Positions 1 to 9,809 of a stretch of 64,000 nt of DNA are shown piece by piece. Within the stretch, counting starts at the first letter, position 1. Each line of letters begins with the position of its first letter. Source of the DNA: Mucilaginibacter terrenus (GTDB taxonomy: Bacteria > Bacteroidota > Bacteroidia > Sphingobacteriales > Sphingobacteriaceae); NCBI RefSeq assembly GCF_003432065.1, contig NZ_QWDE01000001.1, forward strand, positions 2,108,001-2,172,000, in the 5' to 3' direction. A model generated the notes under the pieces. That model searched no databases. It had not been told where the DNA came from and saw nothing but the letters and a program-made list of their open reading frames with translations. A program made the translations under genes and the position numbers.

Positions 1-477
1 ATCCCATCGTGTTTCTTTTTCGATCAGTTCAATGCTATTAGGGCGGTCTCCATAAACCTTGTTAGTAGACATATGTGCAAACGGTGATTCCGGGCACGCC
101 TGACGAACAGCTTCCAACAGATTTAATGTGCCTACAGCATTGGTATCAAAATCATCAAAGGGTATAGCCGCAGCCCGGTCATGAGAAGGCTGTGCGGCTG
201 TATGAACAATAGCATCGGGCCGAATTGCTTTTAGTAGGTTTAATACACCACTGCGGTCGCGCACATCTAATTCATGATGAATAAACTTAACGCCTAAATC
301 GGTTTGGATACGATTTTGATTCCATCGGGTATCACCCTGAGGACCAAAAAAAACGGCTCGTTGGTTATTATCCAACCCGTGTATCTCCCATCCAAGACCA
401 GCAAAGTAATAACAAACCTCTGATCCTATTAAACCAGAAGAGCCTGTAACTAATAATCTTTTAGCTTTGTTAGCCAT
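1..477 (-). CDS. CDP-paratose 2-epimerase-like NAD-dependent sugar epimerase (partial, C-terminus outside window)
   Basis: This is the N-terminal 159 codons of an extended short-chain (NAD-dependent epimerase/dehydratase) protein; the rest lies beyond position 1. My translation from the ATG at 477 gives a Rossmann motif [10 protein letters not shown] at residues 11-20, then HTAAQPSHD and [10 protein letters not shown]. These resemble CDP-paratose/CDP-tyvelose epimerases more than GalE or RmlB, and that assignment is by motif recall. It would act in the cytoplasm on a nucleotide sugar. It is the last visible gene of the polysaccharide operon, 25 nt after the preceding glycosyltransferase stop, which fits a role in making a dideoxy- or deoxysugar donor. 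Confidence 0.75.
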   Translation of the reverse strand, partial: MANKAKRLLVTGSSGLIGSEVCYYFAGLGWEIHGLDNNQRAVFFGPQGDTRWNQNRIQTDLGVKFIHHELDVRDRSGVLNLLKAIRPDAIVHTAAQPSHDRAAAIPFDDFDTNAVGTLNLLEAVRQACPESPFAHMSTNKVYGDRPNSIELIEKETRWD

Positions 478-502
478 ATTTATACAAGTATAGAATTACT
501 TA

Positions 503-1687
503 TCATTTAAAATCATGTCCGTTATTAACAACGGACTGCCAAACCAATCGCATAGTTGCCTCCCCTACTTGAGTAACAACCAACCTTCCGGCGTTTTGAA
601 GTATTTCCTGAACGCCTTCAAGATTGCGAAGCGCTTGTAATCCCTCCCTTATATCATTCGGGCTTTGCGAGGTTACGGTAAAAGCTGCATTATTATCTTC
701 AAGGTAGCCTATCATTGCAGCGTACGGTGGGCCGACTGCTAAAATAGGAACACCACTAGCCAAATATTCGCTCATCTTGGTTGCAATGTTCAATTGTGAC
801 ATATTGCGCATCTGTTTTTTGAAGCTAATTGGTAATAGCACACCATCATATTTTTCCATCACCGACGACACATCTTCTGCAGCTATGCTAGCCTTTAGGT
901 TAACACCTTCAATCCGCAGACGGTCTGGTAGCTGCTCTATACCGGAATATATATCAAGAATGACATTCGAGCTATCTATAGCTGATGCAACTGATTCCAA
1001 AGCATCTAATTGCCATGCACCTACTGCACCAAAGTAACCAATCTTTAATTTATTATTCAAATTGGAAAAATAACTAAAGCGCACCTCTTTATTTTGTGCA
1101 GGGCCAAACAACACGGTTGAATCTACCCCGAAACGGCTTTTATAAAACTCCTGCATTGCAGAACTTATCACAAAAACATGTTCAGCCTCTCTAAGATGCC
1201 TGAAAAATTGCTCTTCAATATTTGGCGGATAATGCCACTCACCATCATCATAGCTCACAAGATGATCATCCATCATCCAGCTAATGTATTTTACTTCCGT
1301 TATCTTTTTTAACTCTTCCAGCGTAACAATACTATTAGCCCCTTGTGGGCAAACAAGAGCGGTAATTGCGTTTTGGTTTTTAAACAACCTTCTAATCTTA
1401 CCAGCAGCCCAACGAGCATGTGCCTTAATCACCGGCATTGAGTTAGAAGCTTTTTGGGCGTAAGACCGCCCTATTAACTGTCTAACCCTATTACTTTCAG
1501 TTATTGATAAAAAATTAACACTACGACTGGCGAGTTCCTCCTTTACGGGAAGATCAATAGCAAATTTTTTAAGATGTATAAACTGCTTTATATCGTTCAA
1601 GTCGTTGCCCAACACTCTCTGGAGAGTAAGCCCACCACCGTGCTTATCAGAAACGGACATTTCAGAAAGATAGAAGTCAAACTTCAT
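503..1687 (-). CDS. GT-B type glycosyltransferase
   Basis: The protein has 394 residues when started at the ATG at 1687, which forms an ATGA overlap with the stop of the upstream gene; an in-frame start at 1738 would overlap that gene by 55 nt and is less likely. The C-terminal half has the glycosyltransferase group 1 look: a KIGYFGAVG strand opening the second Rossmann domain and an EYLASGVPILAVGPP nucleotide-sugar-binding segment. The N-terminal half contains SWMMDDH and VFVISSAMQEFY. Donor and acceptor cannot be read from sequence. It is probably a cytoplasmic enzyme adding one sugar to the repeat unit exported by the upstream ABC system, and is translationally coupled to its neighbour. 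Confidence 0.8.
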   Translation of the reverse strand: MKFDFYLSEMSVSDKHGGGLTLQRVLGNDLNDIKQFIHLKKFAIDLPVKEELASRSVNFLSITESNRVRQLIGRSYAQKASNSMPVIKAHARWAAGKIRRLFKNQNAITALVCPQGANSIVTLEELKKITEVKYISWMMDDHLVSYDDGEWHYPPNIEEQFFRHLREAEHVFVISSAMQEFYKSRFGVDSTVLFGPAQNKEVRFSYFSNLNNKLKIGYFGAVGAWQLDALESVASAIDSSNVILDIYSGIEQLPDRLRIEGVNLKASIAAEDVSSVMEKYDGVLLPISFKKQMRNMSQLNIATKMSEYLASGVPILAVGPPYAAMIGYLEDNNAAFTVTSQSPNDIREGLQALRNLEGVQEILQNAGRLVVTQVGEATMRLVWQSVVNNGHDFK

Positions 1688-2535
1688 CTCTGCCCCCCTT
1701 GACCGACCTGTTGAGATGCCGGAATATACTTTCCCCAAAAATCAATATTCTTGGCCCATGCATGACATCCAAGGGGAAGCTTGCCGCCATTTAATTTCAA
1801 CGAATCTTCCAGGTTATACTCAAAACTGAAGGCCAACGCGGCAAGAGATTCAGCCACTCTAAACTGGGGTACAATTTGAGGAACGATCTCAGACCAAATC
1901 AAATCTTCGTTCAAATGAAAATTGGCAAAGTTGAAAGCAAATTTACCGGTAACAAATACGTCGTATCTCTCGCGTGTTAAACCATTGAGCATCTTTTTGA
2001 TACGGGAAGAAGGCATTAAAAACGTTTTATATAGAAGCCAATGTGGTTTGTACGTTTCTGATATATACTTCAAAGCATTAATACATGCACTTATGTTCCT
2101 GACAGAAAACCCGGAGTTACACCCTTTTATAAACTTTGCCCCTGGTTGCGCTTTCCAATAGCCTTCAAAAAAAGGCGCACCTATGTAGTCGTATTTAAAA
2201 GCATTGTATTTTTCAACGTCGTTACTGAAAATATAAGCATCTAACTCGTAAGTAAGCATATAACTATAACTACTAAATAGTTGATAAAAGGCTGTGCTCA
2301 CCTTCATTTTGTTGTACTTTTCAATTGAAGATAACCAATCTTTATTAACCAGCATCAACTGAAGTCCGGGATGCAATACAATGTATTTGCTGATATTCAT
2401 CCCTTCAGGATAAAGCAAGTAACAGTCATAATCGTTCAAATGTGCCTTGCAAGCCAAGAGCGAGATAATCTCGTTTTCAGTTGGCACCGGATTGTGCACC
2501 GGGATAACCACACACATTTGCTTTTCCTTTAACAT
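1684..2535 (-). CDS. DUF5672 family protein, probable glycosyltransferase
   Basis: This 283-residue protein begins with a CVVIPVHNP strand and carries LDAYIFSND followed by the FKYDYIGAPFFEGYW segment that I recognise as the signature of DUF5672, a GT-A-like family found in polysaccharide loci. The LDAYIF acid may stand in for the DxD metal site. It starts 3 nt after the previous stop (2539) and overlaps the next gene by ATGA, so it is tightly embedded in the operon. A second possible start is the Met at residue 7. The function is inferred from family and context; no sugar specificity can be assigned. Confidence 0.75.
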   Translation of the reverse strand: MLKEKQMCVVIPVHNPVPTENEIISLLACKAHLNDYDCYLLYPEGMNISKYIVLHPGLQLMLVNKDWLSSIEKYNKMKVSTAFYQLFSSYSYMLTYELDAYIFSNDVEKYNAFKYDYIGAPFFEGYWKAQPGAKFIKGCNSGFSVRNISACINALKYISETYKPHWLLYKTFLMPSSRIKKMLNGLTRERYDVFVTGKFAFNFANFHLNEDLIWSEIVPQIVPQFRVAESLAALAFSFEYNLEDSLKLNGGKLPLGCHAWAKNIDFWGKYIPASQQVGQGGQR

Positions 2536-2538
2536 GCC

Positions 2539-3519
2539 TTAAAAGATGCTGTTGATTATCTTGTTAAGCCTATTTTTTATCTTCTCTTTTAACGGCCGCC
2601 GGGCTAAGACTTTCAACTTATGTTTTTGATATTGCTCGTTAAAATAAACAGGCAAATTCATTACCGTGTCTGCCCCGGCAGCTTTCAAACTTATATAATA
2701 ATCGTCAATAACCGCAGCAATATCAGGTCTGTTAACCCTATTATATCGAGTATTGTAAGCACATAACACCTTTGGGTTATTATACCTGTAACTGCTAAAA
2801 TGAAAGAATACTAATGGATAATCTTTATTAACCTGCCAGCCATTCTCGCATTTCTCCAGTAAACGCTCGTGCCAGTTCCAGTTAGCAACGTTGTAGCCCG
2901 GATGTTTCAAAATCAGGTAATTATTAAACATTACAGGTATGTAATTGGCCCATATTTGGTCGTAAAACATACCATTGTCCCAATCCGAATAACCATACAC
3001 TAAAAGGCGCTCGCCCCACCACGTTAAAAATTTCGGCAACTCTTCGCCTTTGGAGAGGCCAATGAAACCAAGATTGAAGATCCCGGTGCGTAAGGTATAA
3101 AAGTCGCTTGGCACACAACCATCATCTACCGGGCTCATTAAGTGTGGGGTAAGCACAAATGTGTACTTGTTTAGAGCCTCCCAACAATCAATAAGCGGAC
3201 TGTACACTTTAATGTCAGGATCAATATACACAACCTGATCATTTGATCTAAAAAAGTACTGGAATACAAATGGCTTTAGTGTAGTGCATAACTCGGCTAT
3301 GCTAAACTTCTGGCTGAGCTCATCTAATTCTAATTCCAGTATGTCACGTGCGAATATGATATTTTCTTTAGCGAAAGCGTCATATGTTATGAGTGCCGTT
3401 CTCTCATCTGCCAATATTATGAAAAAGGGTATTTCAGGATGGTGCCTGTTAAAGCTATCTCGTAAAACCTTCGCTGCAGCAAGGTAATTATTAGCACATA
3501 TAGTGAACGCAGTTCTCAT
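2539..3519 (-). CDS. GT8-like glycosyltransferase
   Basis: This 326-residue protein starts with FTICANNYLAAAKVLRDSF and has VVYIDPDIKVYSPL near residue 100. The layout is that of retaining GT-A glycosyltransferases resembling GT8: an N-terminal nucleotide-sugar strand and a DxD metal-binding motif, here DPD. A basic C-terminal tail (KHKLKVLARRPLKEKIKNR) could associate with the membrane surface. It sits between the acetyltransferase and the DUF5672 gene with short gaps (21 and 3 nt), so it is cotranscribed. Substrate is unknown. Confidence 0.75.
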   Translation of the reverse strand: MRTAFTICANNYLAAAKVLRDSFNRHHPEIPFFIILADERTALITYDAFAKENIIFARDILELELDELSQKFSIAELCTTLKPFVFQYFFRSNDQVVYIDPDIKVYSPLIDCWEALNKYTFVLTPHLMSPVDDGCVPSDFYTLRTGIFNLGFIGLSKGEELPKFLTWWGERLLVYGYSDWDNGMFYDQIWANYIPVMFNNYLILKHPGYNVANWNWHERLLEKCENGWQVNKDYPLVFFHFSSYRYNNPKVLCAYNTRYNRVNRPDIAAVIDDYYISLKAAGADTVMNLPVYFNEQYQKHKLKVLARRPLKEKIKNRLNKIINSIF

Positions 3520-3540
3520 GATTGTTTAACAACACTATGC

Positions 3541-4155
3541 TTAAACCTCTAACACCTTTATTACCCTGGCTGGTACACCCGCAACAACTGCATTTGGAGG
3601 AACATCCTTGGTTACGACAGCGTTAGCACCTACTATTGCATTTCTGCCAATACGCACGTTGGGCATAACGCAAACGCCTTCACCTATCCATACATTATCT
3701 TCTATAATAACCGGCCCTTTAGATATTAATGAACGATTTATTGGCGGATGGTGCAATTCATCGCCGCTTACTGCGCCGTGTGAATGGTCACTTATGTAAA
3801 TCCGGCTACCAAATAACACATAATTGCCTATGCTAACCTTATTTATACAGCCAATGTGTACATCGGTACCCATGCTAACCCACTCACCAATTGTTAACTG
3901 AGGAGTGAAATTTTGATCCGCATATTTATCCCAGGCTTCTAATCTGAGGTTGTAAAGTGCTGAAAACTTTTTCCCTATAGATATATACTGCGGATTTTTA
4001 ATGATTGCCTGCAAGGGCAGTGTACATTCCTCTCCTCTGAATTTTAAGGCTGCATAAAGCTCCTCCTCGCGTGCATCCGCTACACTTCCGATGTAAGAAC
4101 CAGAACTGGTTATCTTAAAAAAAAATCTACCGATAATTTTATTGAACGCTGACAT
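3541..4155 (-). CDS. Hexapeptide-repeat (LbetaH) O-acetyltransferase
   Basis: The 204-residue protein contains a left-handed beta-helix: repeated [LIV]GxxxxI turns such as IGEWVSMGTDVHIGCI, IGNYVLFGSRIYIS, IEDNVWIGEGVCVMPNVRIG and IVGANAVVTKDVPPNAVVAGVPARVIK. The DHSHG motif near residue 124 supplies the likely catalytic histidine, as in WcaF/maltose acetyltransferase-like enzymes. It would acetylate a sugar of the surface polysaccharide using acetyl-CoA. Its start overlaps the end of the upstream GT2 gene by 17 nt, indicating coupling. The acceptor is not predictable. Confidence 0.88.
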   Translation of the reverse strand: MSAFNKIIGRFFFKITSSGSYIGSVADAREEELYAALKFRGEECTLPLQAIIKNPQYISIGKKFSALYNLRLEAWDKYADQNFTPQLTIGEWVSMGTDVHIGCINKVSIGNYVLFGSRIYISDHSHGAVSGDELHHPPINRSLISKGPVIIEDNVWIGEGVCVMPNVRIGRNAIVGANAVVTKDVPPNAVVAGVPARVIKVLEV

Positions 4156-5074
4156 TTCTAAAGTATCTGTTTCTAAATAGTACCGGAAAGATTTTCACCC
4201 AAAATGACCTATAGCTCCAGAACACAGGTATCATAACTTTAAAAGTATTTTCACTTTCAAATTTATCAGTTGGCTTATTTAAAAACATTGGAAAAAAGTT
4301 ACTGAGTAAATTTCGGTTGATAATTCTTTTTGCACGCTTATCAATCAACCCGGCCGCAATAAGTTGCATCATTACGTTATTAAAGTTTTTACCAAATACC
4401 TTTAATAATTTATAGCCCCCTGTATTATCAGCCCTGCATGCCAATACCTGGTCAGTTATAATGCCATTAGGTTTGCCTTTAAACACCGCAGGCAGCGTCC
4501 AACTGAGTTGTACCAGGTTACTTTGGTAAAACTCTTTTATGTACTCTACATCAATAAAAAGTGATCTGTTTATTATATTTCCTGTAATGAAAGTAGTCCA
4601 ATAACTCACTTCGCTGATGTAATCCAACGGGTTATTAATCTTTCTTAAATTTACGCAATTGGGGAGTAATGTCTGCGCCGGATAATTGTCTGTATACCAA
4701 AAATTATTAAGGTAAATAGTTCCCCATTCCTCCTGGTAAAGCGCTTGTACAATAAACTTCAGGTATCCCTGTAATAAAAAATCATCATCAGAAAACACCC
4801 AAACATATTTGCCTGCAGCCTTGATAAAACAATTAGCAATATTCCTGTCGGCACCTAAATTTTCCGAATTCCTGTGATAAGCAATTGAAATATCACCGGC
4901 TAAAAAGCCATTTACCACTTCGGCAGTATTGTCTGAGGAGCAATTATCTGAAATTAAAAATTCAACATTATCCCTTATATCATCATCACATTGCGACAAT
5001 AGCGCGTTAAGGCACTGCGTTAGCAGTTGTGCCCTATTGTACGTTGGTATAGCAATGGTAAGTAATGGTGGCAA
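4139..5074 (-). CDS. Glycosyltransferase family 2 protein
   Basis: The 311-residue GT-A protein opens with LTIAIPTYNRAQLLTQCLNALL. It then has ISDNCSSDNTAEVV (nucleotide binding) and VFSDDDFLL (DxD metal site) near residue 95, the canonical order for GT2. The C-terminus is basic and aromatic and may touch the membrane. It follows the ABC ATPase gene by 37 nt and overlaps the acetyltransferase gene by 17 nt. It probably adds one residue of the polysaccharide repeat. Confidence 0.88.
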   Translation of the reverse strand: MPPLLTIAIPTYNRAQLLTQCLNALLSQCDDDIRDNVEFLISDNCSSDNTAEVVNGFLAGDISIAYHRNSENLGADRNIANCFIKAAGKYVWVFSDDDFLLQGYLKFIVQALYQEEWGTIYLNNFWYTDNYPAQTLLPNCVNLRKINNPLDYISEVSYWTTFITGNIINRSLFIDVEYIKEFYQSNLVQLSWTLPAVFKGKPNGIITDQVLACRADNTGGYKLLKVFGKNFNNVMMQLIAAGLIDKRAKRIINRNLLSNFFPMFLNKPTDKFESENTFKVMIPVFWSYRSFWVKIFPVLFRNRYFRNVSVQ

Positions 5075-5111
5075 TTTAAACGTATTTATTTATCAACTGA
5101 GTTTAACAAGG

Positions 5112-6422
5112 TTATGTTTTGACCGGCTGCGTACTCCACGACAGTTTAGGGCGCACTACGCCCCACCAATCGCCGGTATATTCTTTGCGCATTTCACCTG
5201 TTTCAACAACTGTAAACGCCAGTACGTTCTCTGCAACAGCCATATCCGAAATGTCTTCGGGTACCAGGAAGGCATTTATTTTGTAACTCTTGTCATTTAG
5301 ATAATTACCCGGGATGATGCAGGTTGATTTGTATCTCCCTTTTTCCAACGGCTTTTTATAGTAGGTGTCTATCGTTGCTGACGCAGACGGAGCGCTAAAG
5401 GTGGCAAATATACAGGTATCCAATGTATCCAGTAAGTGAATGCTTGGCTGTATAGTAGCACCGTCCTGATAAACGTCATACTCTATCTCTACAATAATGT
5501 CTTCATTTATAGCAAAGTCCGCCGTAATACCTTTGGATCTCGAAAGGAGCCTTAAAGTATGAAAACCAGCTTTTGTCGATGCCTGTTTAACAATTATGTC
5601 TTCTGAATTAATTTGTCCATCATTATTCTCGCCAGTCCGTATATAGTTATCAATAACTCTGGATGTATAATCAATAGTTTGAAGCTGACCATGTTTCAGT
5701 AAAATAGACTTTGTACATAAATTGCTTATTGCAGCCATATTATGGCTTACAAACAACACTGTACGTCCTTCTCCTTTGCTTACTTCTCCCATCTTGCCAA
5801 GGCACTTCTTTTGAAACTCCGCGTCTCCAACGGCCAGCACTTCATCTACAATCAATATCTCACTTTCTAGGTGCGCGGCTACAGCGAAAGCAAGCCTTAC
5901 ATACATTCCGCTCGAATACCTCTTTACAGGTGTATCTATATACCGTTCTACTCCCGCGAAATCTACAATAGCATCAAAGTGCTTCTTGATTTCGTGTTTG
6001 CGCATACCCAGTATGGCTCCATTTAAAAATATATTCTCCTTACCTGTCAGTTCCGGATGGAAGCCTGTGCCAACTTCAAGCAAACTTGCGACGCGGCCTT
6101 TTATTTTAACAGAACCAACTGTGGGTACCGTAACACGGCTCAGAACTTTCAATAAAGTACTTTTTCCGGCACCATTTCGGCCAATGACTCCTATGGCTTC
6201 ACCCTGTTCAATTTCAAAGTTCAGATCTTTCAAACTCCAAACAACGTCGCTTGTTCCGGCTTTGGAACGATCGTTAGTTTCTCCGATCTTCAGGAAAGGA
6301 TCTTCTTTACCCCTAATTAATGCCCATTTGCGCTCGATGTCGCGGCTTAGCGTACCGGTTCCAAAATCGCCTAACTGGTAAGCTTTCGATAATTGTTCAA
6401 CTTTAATGGCAATGTTACCCAT
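5112..6422 (-). CDS. wzt: Wzt-like ABC transporter ATP-binding protein with C-terminal carbohydrate-binding extension
   Basis: The 436-residue polysaccharide ABC ATPase has Walker A GRNGAGKST at residues 81-89, signature YSSGM at 169-173, Walker B ILIVDE at 189-194 and the H-loop SHN at 226-228. The ATPase domain ends near residue 255. The remaining ~180 residues form a beta-rich extension like the carbohydrate-binding domain of O-antigen Wzt, which recognises the modified chain end and couples termination to export. Its permease partner is 18 nt upstream. The extension argues for the Wzt/O-antigen type rather than the short capsule KpsT type. Confidence 0.93.
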   Translation of the reverse strand: MGNIAIKVEQLSKAYQLGDFGTGTLSRDIERKWALIRGKEDPFLKIGETNDRSKAGTSDVVWSLKDLNFEIEQGEAIGVIGRNGAGKSTLLKVLSRVTVPTVGSVKIKGRVASLLEVGTGFHPELTGKENIFLNGAILGMRKHEIKKHFDAIVDFAGVERYIDTPVKRYSSGMYVRLAFAVAAHLESEILIVDEVLAVGDAEFQKKCLGKMGEVSKGEGRTVLFVSHNMAAISNLCTKSILLKHGQLQTIDYTSRVIDNYIRTGENNDGQINSEDIIVKQASTKAGFHTLRLLSRSKGITADFAINEDIIVEIEYDVYQDGATIQPSIHLLDTLDTCIFATFSAPSASATIDTYYKKPLEKGRYKSTCIIPGNYLNDKSYKINAFLVPEDISDMAVAENVLAFTVVETGEMRKEYTGDWWGVVRPKLSWSTQPVKT

Positions 6423-6440
6423 GTATCTCTTTAAATCCAG

Positions 6441-7316
6441 TTAAACGGTATCAACAAAATCCTTTTCAACTTTATTGAAAACTATTAAACCAAGAAAGAA
6501 TATTATTAAGGTTGATATTAAGCTATATACAAAAACACCAGGGTAAAATGCACCGGCTCCAGTGAAGCCATACCTGAAAGTTTCTATGAGGCCGCTCATG
6601 GGGTTCAAAGCAATAATGCCGTGGTATTTACCCAAAAATGTATGAAGTGGATAAATAACTGGTGTTGCATACATCATAAGCTGCATACCAAATGTAACTA
6701 CAAAGGCCAGATCGCGGTACTTGGTTGTCATGGCGGTAATAATTAACCCCGCTCCTAAACCCAGCAATGCCATGGCTGCAATTAACACAGGGAAAAGTAT
6801 TAAGCAGACGTTTGGTGATACCGGTTCGTTTGAACCGAAGAATTGAAACCTAACATAGTACCAGAGAAATAATCCTATAAAAAGTAAGAATTGCACACCA
6901 AATTTCACCAGGTTAGATACCACAATGCTTAACGGCATTATTAATCTTGGAAAGTACACTTTACCGAAAATGGCAGAGTTATCTTTAAAAACCGTCGATG
7001 TTTTTGTAAGGCAATCTGCAAAGTAATTCCAACCTATACTACCCGCCATAAAAAACAGTGGCTGTGGTACATGTACACCTTCAGTAAAGCGGGTTTGGCC
7101 AAAAATAAACGTAAATACTATTGTTGTGAATATGGGCTGAATAAAGAACCAAAGTGGCCCAAGTACAGTTTGCTTATAAAATGACACAAAATCGCGCCTT
7201 ACTAACAGCCACAATAAATCGCGATAGTTCCAAACATCCTTTAAGTGAAGGTTGAAAACCGTGTCATGAGGTTTAATTTCTAAATCCCATTCCTGATCTG
7301 ATCGCTCTGCCTCCAT
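6441..7316 (-). CDS. wzm: Wzm-like ABC-2 polysaccharide export permease
   Basis: The 291-residue inner-membrane protein belongs to the ABC-2/polysaccharide permease family. An N-terminal amphipathic segment with YRDLLWLLVRRDFVSFYKQTVLGPLW is followed by about six hydrophobic segments; KYRDLAFVV precedes the fifth. It pairs with the ATPase encoded 18 nt downstream to export an undecaprenyl-linked polysaccharide. It lies 66 nt downstream of the Wzc-like gene, the largest gap inside the operon's first half. Confidence 0.92.
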   Translation of the reverse strand: MEAERSDQEWDLEIKPHDTVFNLHLKDVWNYRDLLWLLVRRDFVSFYKQTVLGPLWFFIQPIFTTIVFTFIFGQTRFTEGVHVPQPLFFMAGSIGWNYFADCLTKTSTVFKDNSAIFGKVYFPRLIMPLSIVVSNLVKFGVQFLLFIGLFLWYYVRFQFFGSNEPVSPNVCLILFPVLIAAMALLGLGAGLIITAMTTKYRDLAFVVTFGMQLMMYATPVIYPLHTFLGKYHGIIALNPMSGLIETFRYGFTGAGAFYPGVFVYSLISTLIIFFLGLIVFNKVEKDFVDTV

Positions 7317-7382
7317 AAACTCTAAATTAACAAACTCCTCCGATGAAGATGTCGTTTTAAACGCTTTGATATAGTACTTTAA

Positions 7383-9791
7383 TTAACGCTTTTTAAAGAG
7401 GCCTTTTACCCCTTTAGAATCATTTTTTTCGTCTTTTCCCTCGTCGGTATAGCCGTAGCCATAGCCATAGCCAAAACCGTAACCATAACCATAACCAACA
7501 GTATAGCTGCCCAGCATACCCCGCAACTTGAGACCGTTAAAAATGATATTCACGTTCTTTAACTCATTGTTGCTGTATATATGGTCGATTAAGTTAAGGT
7601 AATACTTAGGAGTGTATTTATGCCTTACCATATAAAGACAAACATCTACATACTTGTTTAGAATCTTTGCATCTGTTACCAAACCAATAGGTGGAGAGTC
7701 AATTAAAATATAATCAAATTCCTCTTTCAGCTTTGCAATCAATTCATCAAGCTTACCATTCAGCATCAATTCTGTTGGGTTTGGCGGTATGGTACCCGCC
7801 GGTAAAATGTGTAAGCCCGGTATGCCATAACTCTCTAAAGATAAGTTTATGTCCTGATAGGTTGCAAGCCCGGCCATGTAGTTACTAATGCCCGGCTCCT
7901 GCTTGATGTCCATCATTTTGCTGATTTTTGGCTTACGAAGGTCAAACTCCATAATGGCAACCTTTTTACCTGTAAGTGCCAAACTTACTGCAAGGTTTAC
8001 AGCTGTAAAGCTTTTACCTTCCCCGGATATAGATGAGGTGACCAGGATAGTTTTTTTGTCGCCTTGTATACCAATAAAGCTGAGTGCTGTACGTAAGGCC
8101 CTAAACTGCTCGGCGATTACTGTTCGGCTGCCATCCTTTATTACAACTGCTTCGCCGGTTGTGTCATGTACCAATTCGGCAAGTACGGTAGCTTTTGTTT
8201 TCTTTTCAATTTCTGACCGGAATAGCACTTCGCGATTATATTGCTCTCTAATCAGCACAAAAGAAATCCCTATAATTACCCCTACTGCCAAACCAAACAG
8301 ATAAATATTAAGCGGAACAGGCTTTATAGGCGCTCCCCTGCTTTCAGCGAAATTTACAATCCGGCTATCCGCAACTGCAGCTGCACGTGATAGTTCAACC
8401 TCTTCCCGCTTTGTAAGAAGCAAGGTATAAATGTTGTTCTTAATGGCTTGCTGTCGGCTTATTTCTAAAAACTTGCGCTCTTTAGATGGTACCGTTTTTA
8501 ATTGAGATGTATTTACCCCACTTTCAGACCTTATCCTTCTCTGCGTTGCAAGAAGGTTTTGCTTTAACGCGTTTAAATTCTCCAGTAAACTAGGCTTAAT
8601 CTGGTTAATACGCTCCTGAACAGCGGCTACTGGCGGTGAATTTTCCCCGGCCGTTTGCTTTAAGTTAGATAACTCTAGTTCAGCAGTATAAAGCCTGTCA
8701 AGTAGCTGTGTAAGAATAGGGTCGTTTATACCTAATGTTGATGGTACGGTGCCCGATTGGTTCCGTTTACCAACAATATACTTCTCAACCTGGTTAAGTA
8801 CATCCAGTTGTATTTGTAACTGTGCCAACTGGTCGTCATTCCTCTGTGCGTTGGCCAGGTACGTACGCCCCTCGGCTGATAAATCCACTATACCTTGCGT
8901 GGTGCGGTAATCCTGCATTTCTGTTTCTACGCCCGATAACTCATGCTGGACGAGCGCTAAGCGAGAGTTTATGAAATTTAACGTGTTGGTTGCCGAAAGT
9001 ACTTTTTCGTCTATGCCGGCTTTGTTATAAACAGTGACTAAATCGTTTAAAATATCTTCTGCACGAATAGGCACCTGGTCTGCCAGCTTTAAGCTTATCA
9101 ATGATGATTGCCTGGCACCTTGTGCTACAGTTAAAGCTCCAAGAATACTTTTAGCTGCATCCTTTACGGTCCTTATTTGCAAGTAAAATTCCCCTTTGTA
9201 CCCTTGTTCTGAGACATTTGACAAGGTCTTAACCGGATTGATGATGAAATCGCCATAGGGGGTACGTACAGGTGAGCCGAGCACGTATTTTTTGCCTGAT
9301 ATAGTTATATAGTTCTTTGTAGGAAGATATTCGAACGAAATAGGGAGATTGGGTGAATTTTGAAGCTCGTTGGGATTAAGAGCTATAAATTTAACAGGAT
9401 TTGGATAAATTAATACATCCCTCAGGGTACCTTTGCTGTAAACCTGCGTGTATAACCCCAGATCTTTTACAACCTGCTCTGTCAATGTTCGCGATTTGAG
9501 CATCTCTATTTCATTCTCTACAGTTTTTACCGATGCTGATACACCCAGCGCTTCAAGAACGTTAGCACCATCGCCGCCACCTGTTCTGTAATCCTTCAGC
9601 AAAATGGTGGAATTTGCCTCGTAAATAGGTGTTTGATAATGTATGTAGATATAACTGATTAAGAGCGATACTACAATCGTAAAAACAAAGATCGGCCAAA
9701 AAGGGAGGTATCTGAAAGCAATCGCACTTATCGCATTTTGAGAGGTTGTTCCTTCAAAAGGATTAGTTGCATTGGTAGAGGTGTTCTTCAT
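7383..9791 (-). CDS. Wzc-like polysaccharide co-polymerase / tyrosine autokinase with GY-repeat tail
   Basis: The 802-residue protein has an N-terminal Wzz domain (TM near residues 30-50), a long coiled-coil periplasmic part, a second TM near 500 (LFGLAVGVIIGISFVLI) and a cytoplasmic BY-kinase domain. That domain has Walker A SGEGKS near 590, Walker A' IMEFDLRKPK and Walker B YILIDSPP. The C-terminus has an unusually regular alternating Gly-Tyr run at about residues 760-785 followed by an acidic/lysine tail; such tyrosine clusters are the autophosphorylation sites of BY-kinases. It follows the OPX lipoprotein gene by 18 nt and controls chain length and export with it. Confidence 0.93.
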   Translation of the reverse strand: MKNTSTNATNPFEGTTSQNAISAIAFRYLPFWPIFVFTIVVSLLISYIYIHYQTPIYEANSTILLKDYRTGGGDGANVLEALGVSASVKTVENEIEMLKSRTLTEQVVKDLGLYTQVYSKGTLRDVLIYPNPVKFIALNPNELQNSPNLPISFEYLPTKNYITISGKKYVLGSPVRTPYGDFIINPVKTLSNVSEQGYKGEFYLQIRTVKDAAKSILGALTVAQGARQSSLISLKLADQVPIRAEDILNDLVTVYNKAGIDEKVLSATNTLNFINSRLALVQHELSGVETEMQDYRTTQGIVDLSAEGRTYLANAQRNDDQLAQLQIQLDVLNQVEKYIVGKRNQSGTVPSTLGINDPILTQLLDRLYTAELELSNLKQTAGENSPPVAAVQERINQIKPSLLENLNALKQNLLATQRRIRSESGVNTSQLKTVPSKERKFLEISRQQAIKNNIYTLLLTKREEVELSRAAAVADSRIVNFAESRGAPIKPVPLNIYLFGLAVGVIIGISFVLIREQYNREVLFRSEIEKKTKATVLAELVHDTTGEAVVIKDGSRTVIAEQFRALRTALSFIGIQGDKKTILVTSSISGEGKSFTAVNLAVSLALTGKKVAIMEFDLRKPKISKMMDIKQEPGISNYMAGLATYQDINLSLESYGIPGLHILPAGTIPPNPTELMLNGKLDELIAKLKEEFDYILIDSPPIGLVTDAKILNKYVDVCLYMVRHKYTPKYYLNLIDHIYSNNELKNVNIIFNGLKLRGMLGSYTVGYGYGYGFGYGYGYGYTDEGKDEKNDSKGVKGLFKKR

Positions 9792-9809
9792 TCACAGAAA
9801 TTATTAGGT

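Noticed and set aside
7440..7510. Possible CRISPR or tandem repeat array
   Set aside because: The regular repeat is the codon pattern of the Gly-Tyr tail of the Wzc-like gene. No spacer-repeat structure is seen anywhere in the window.
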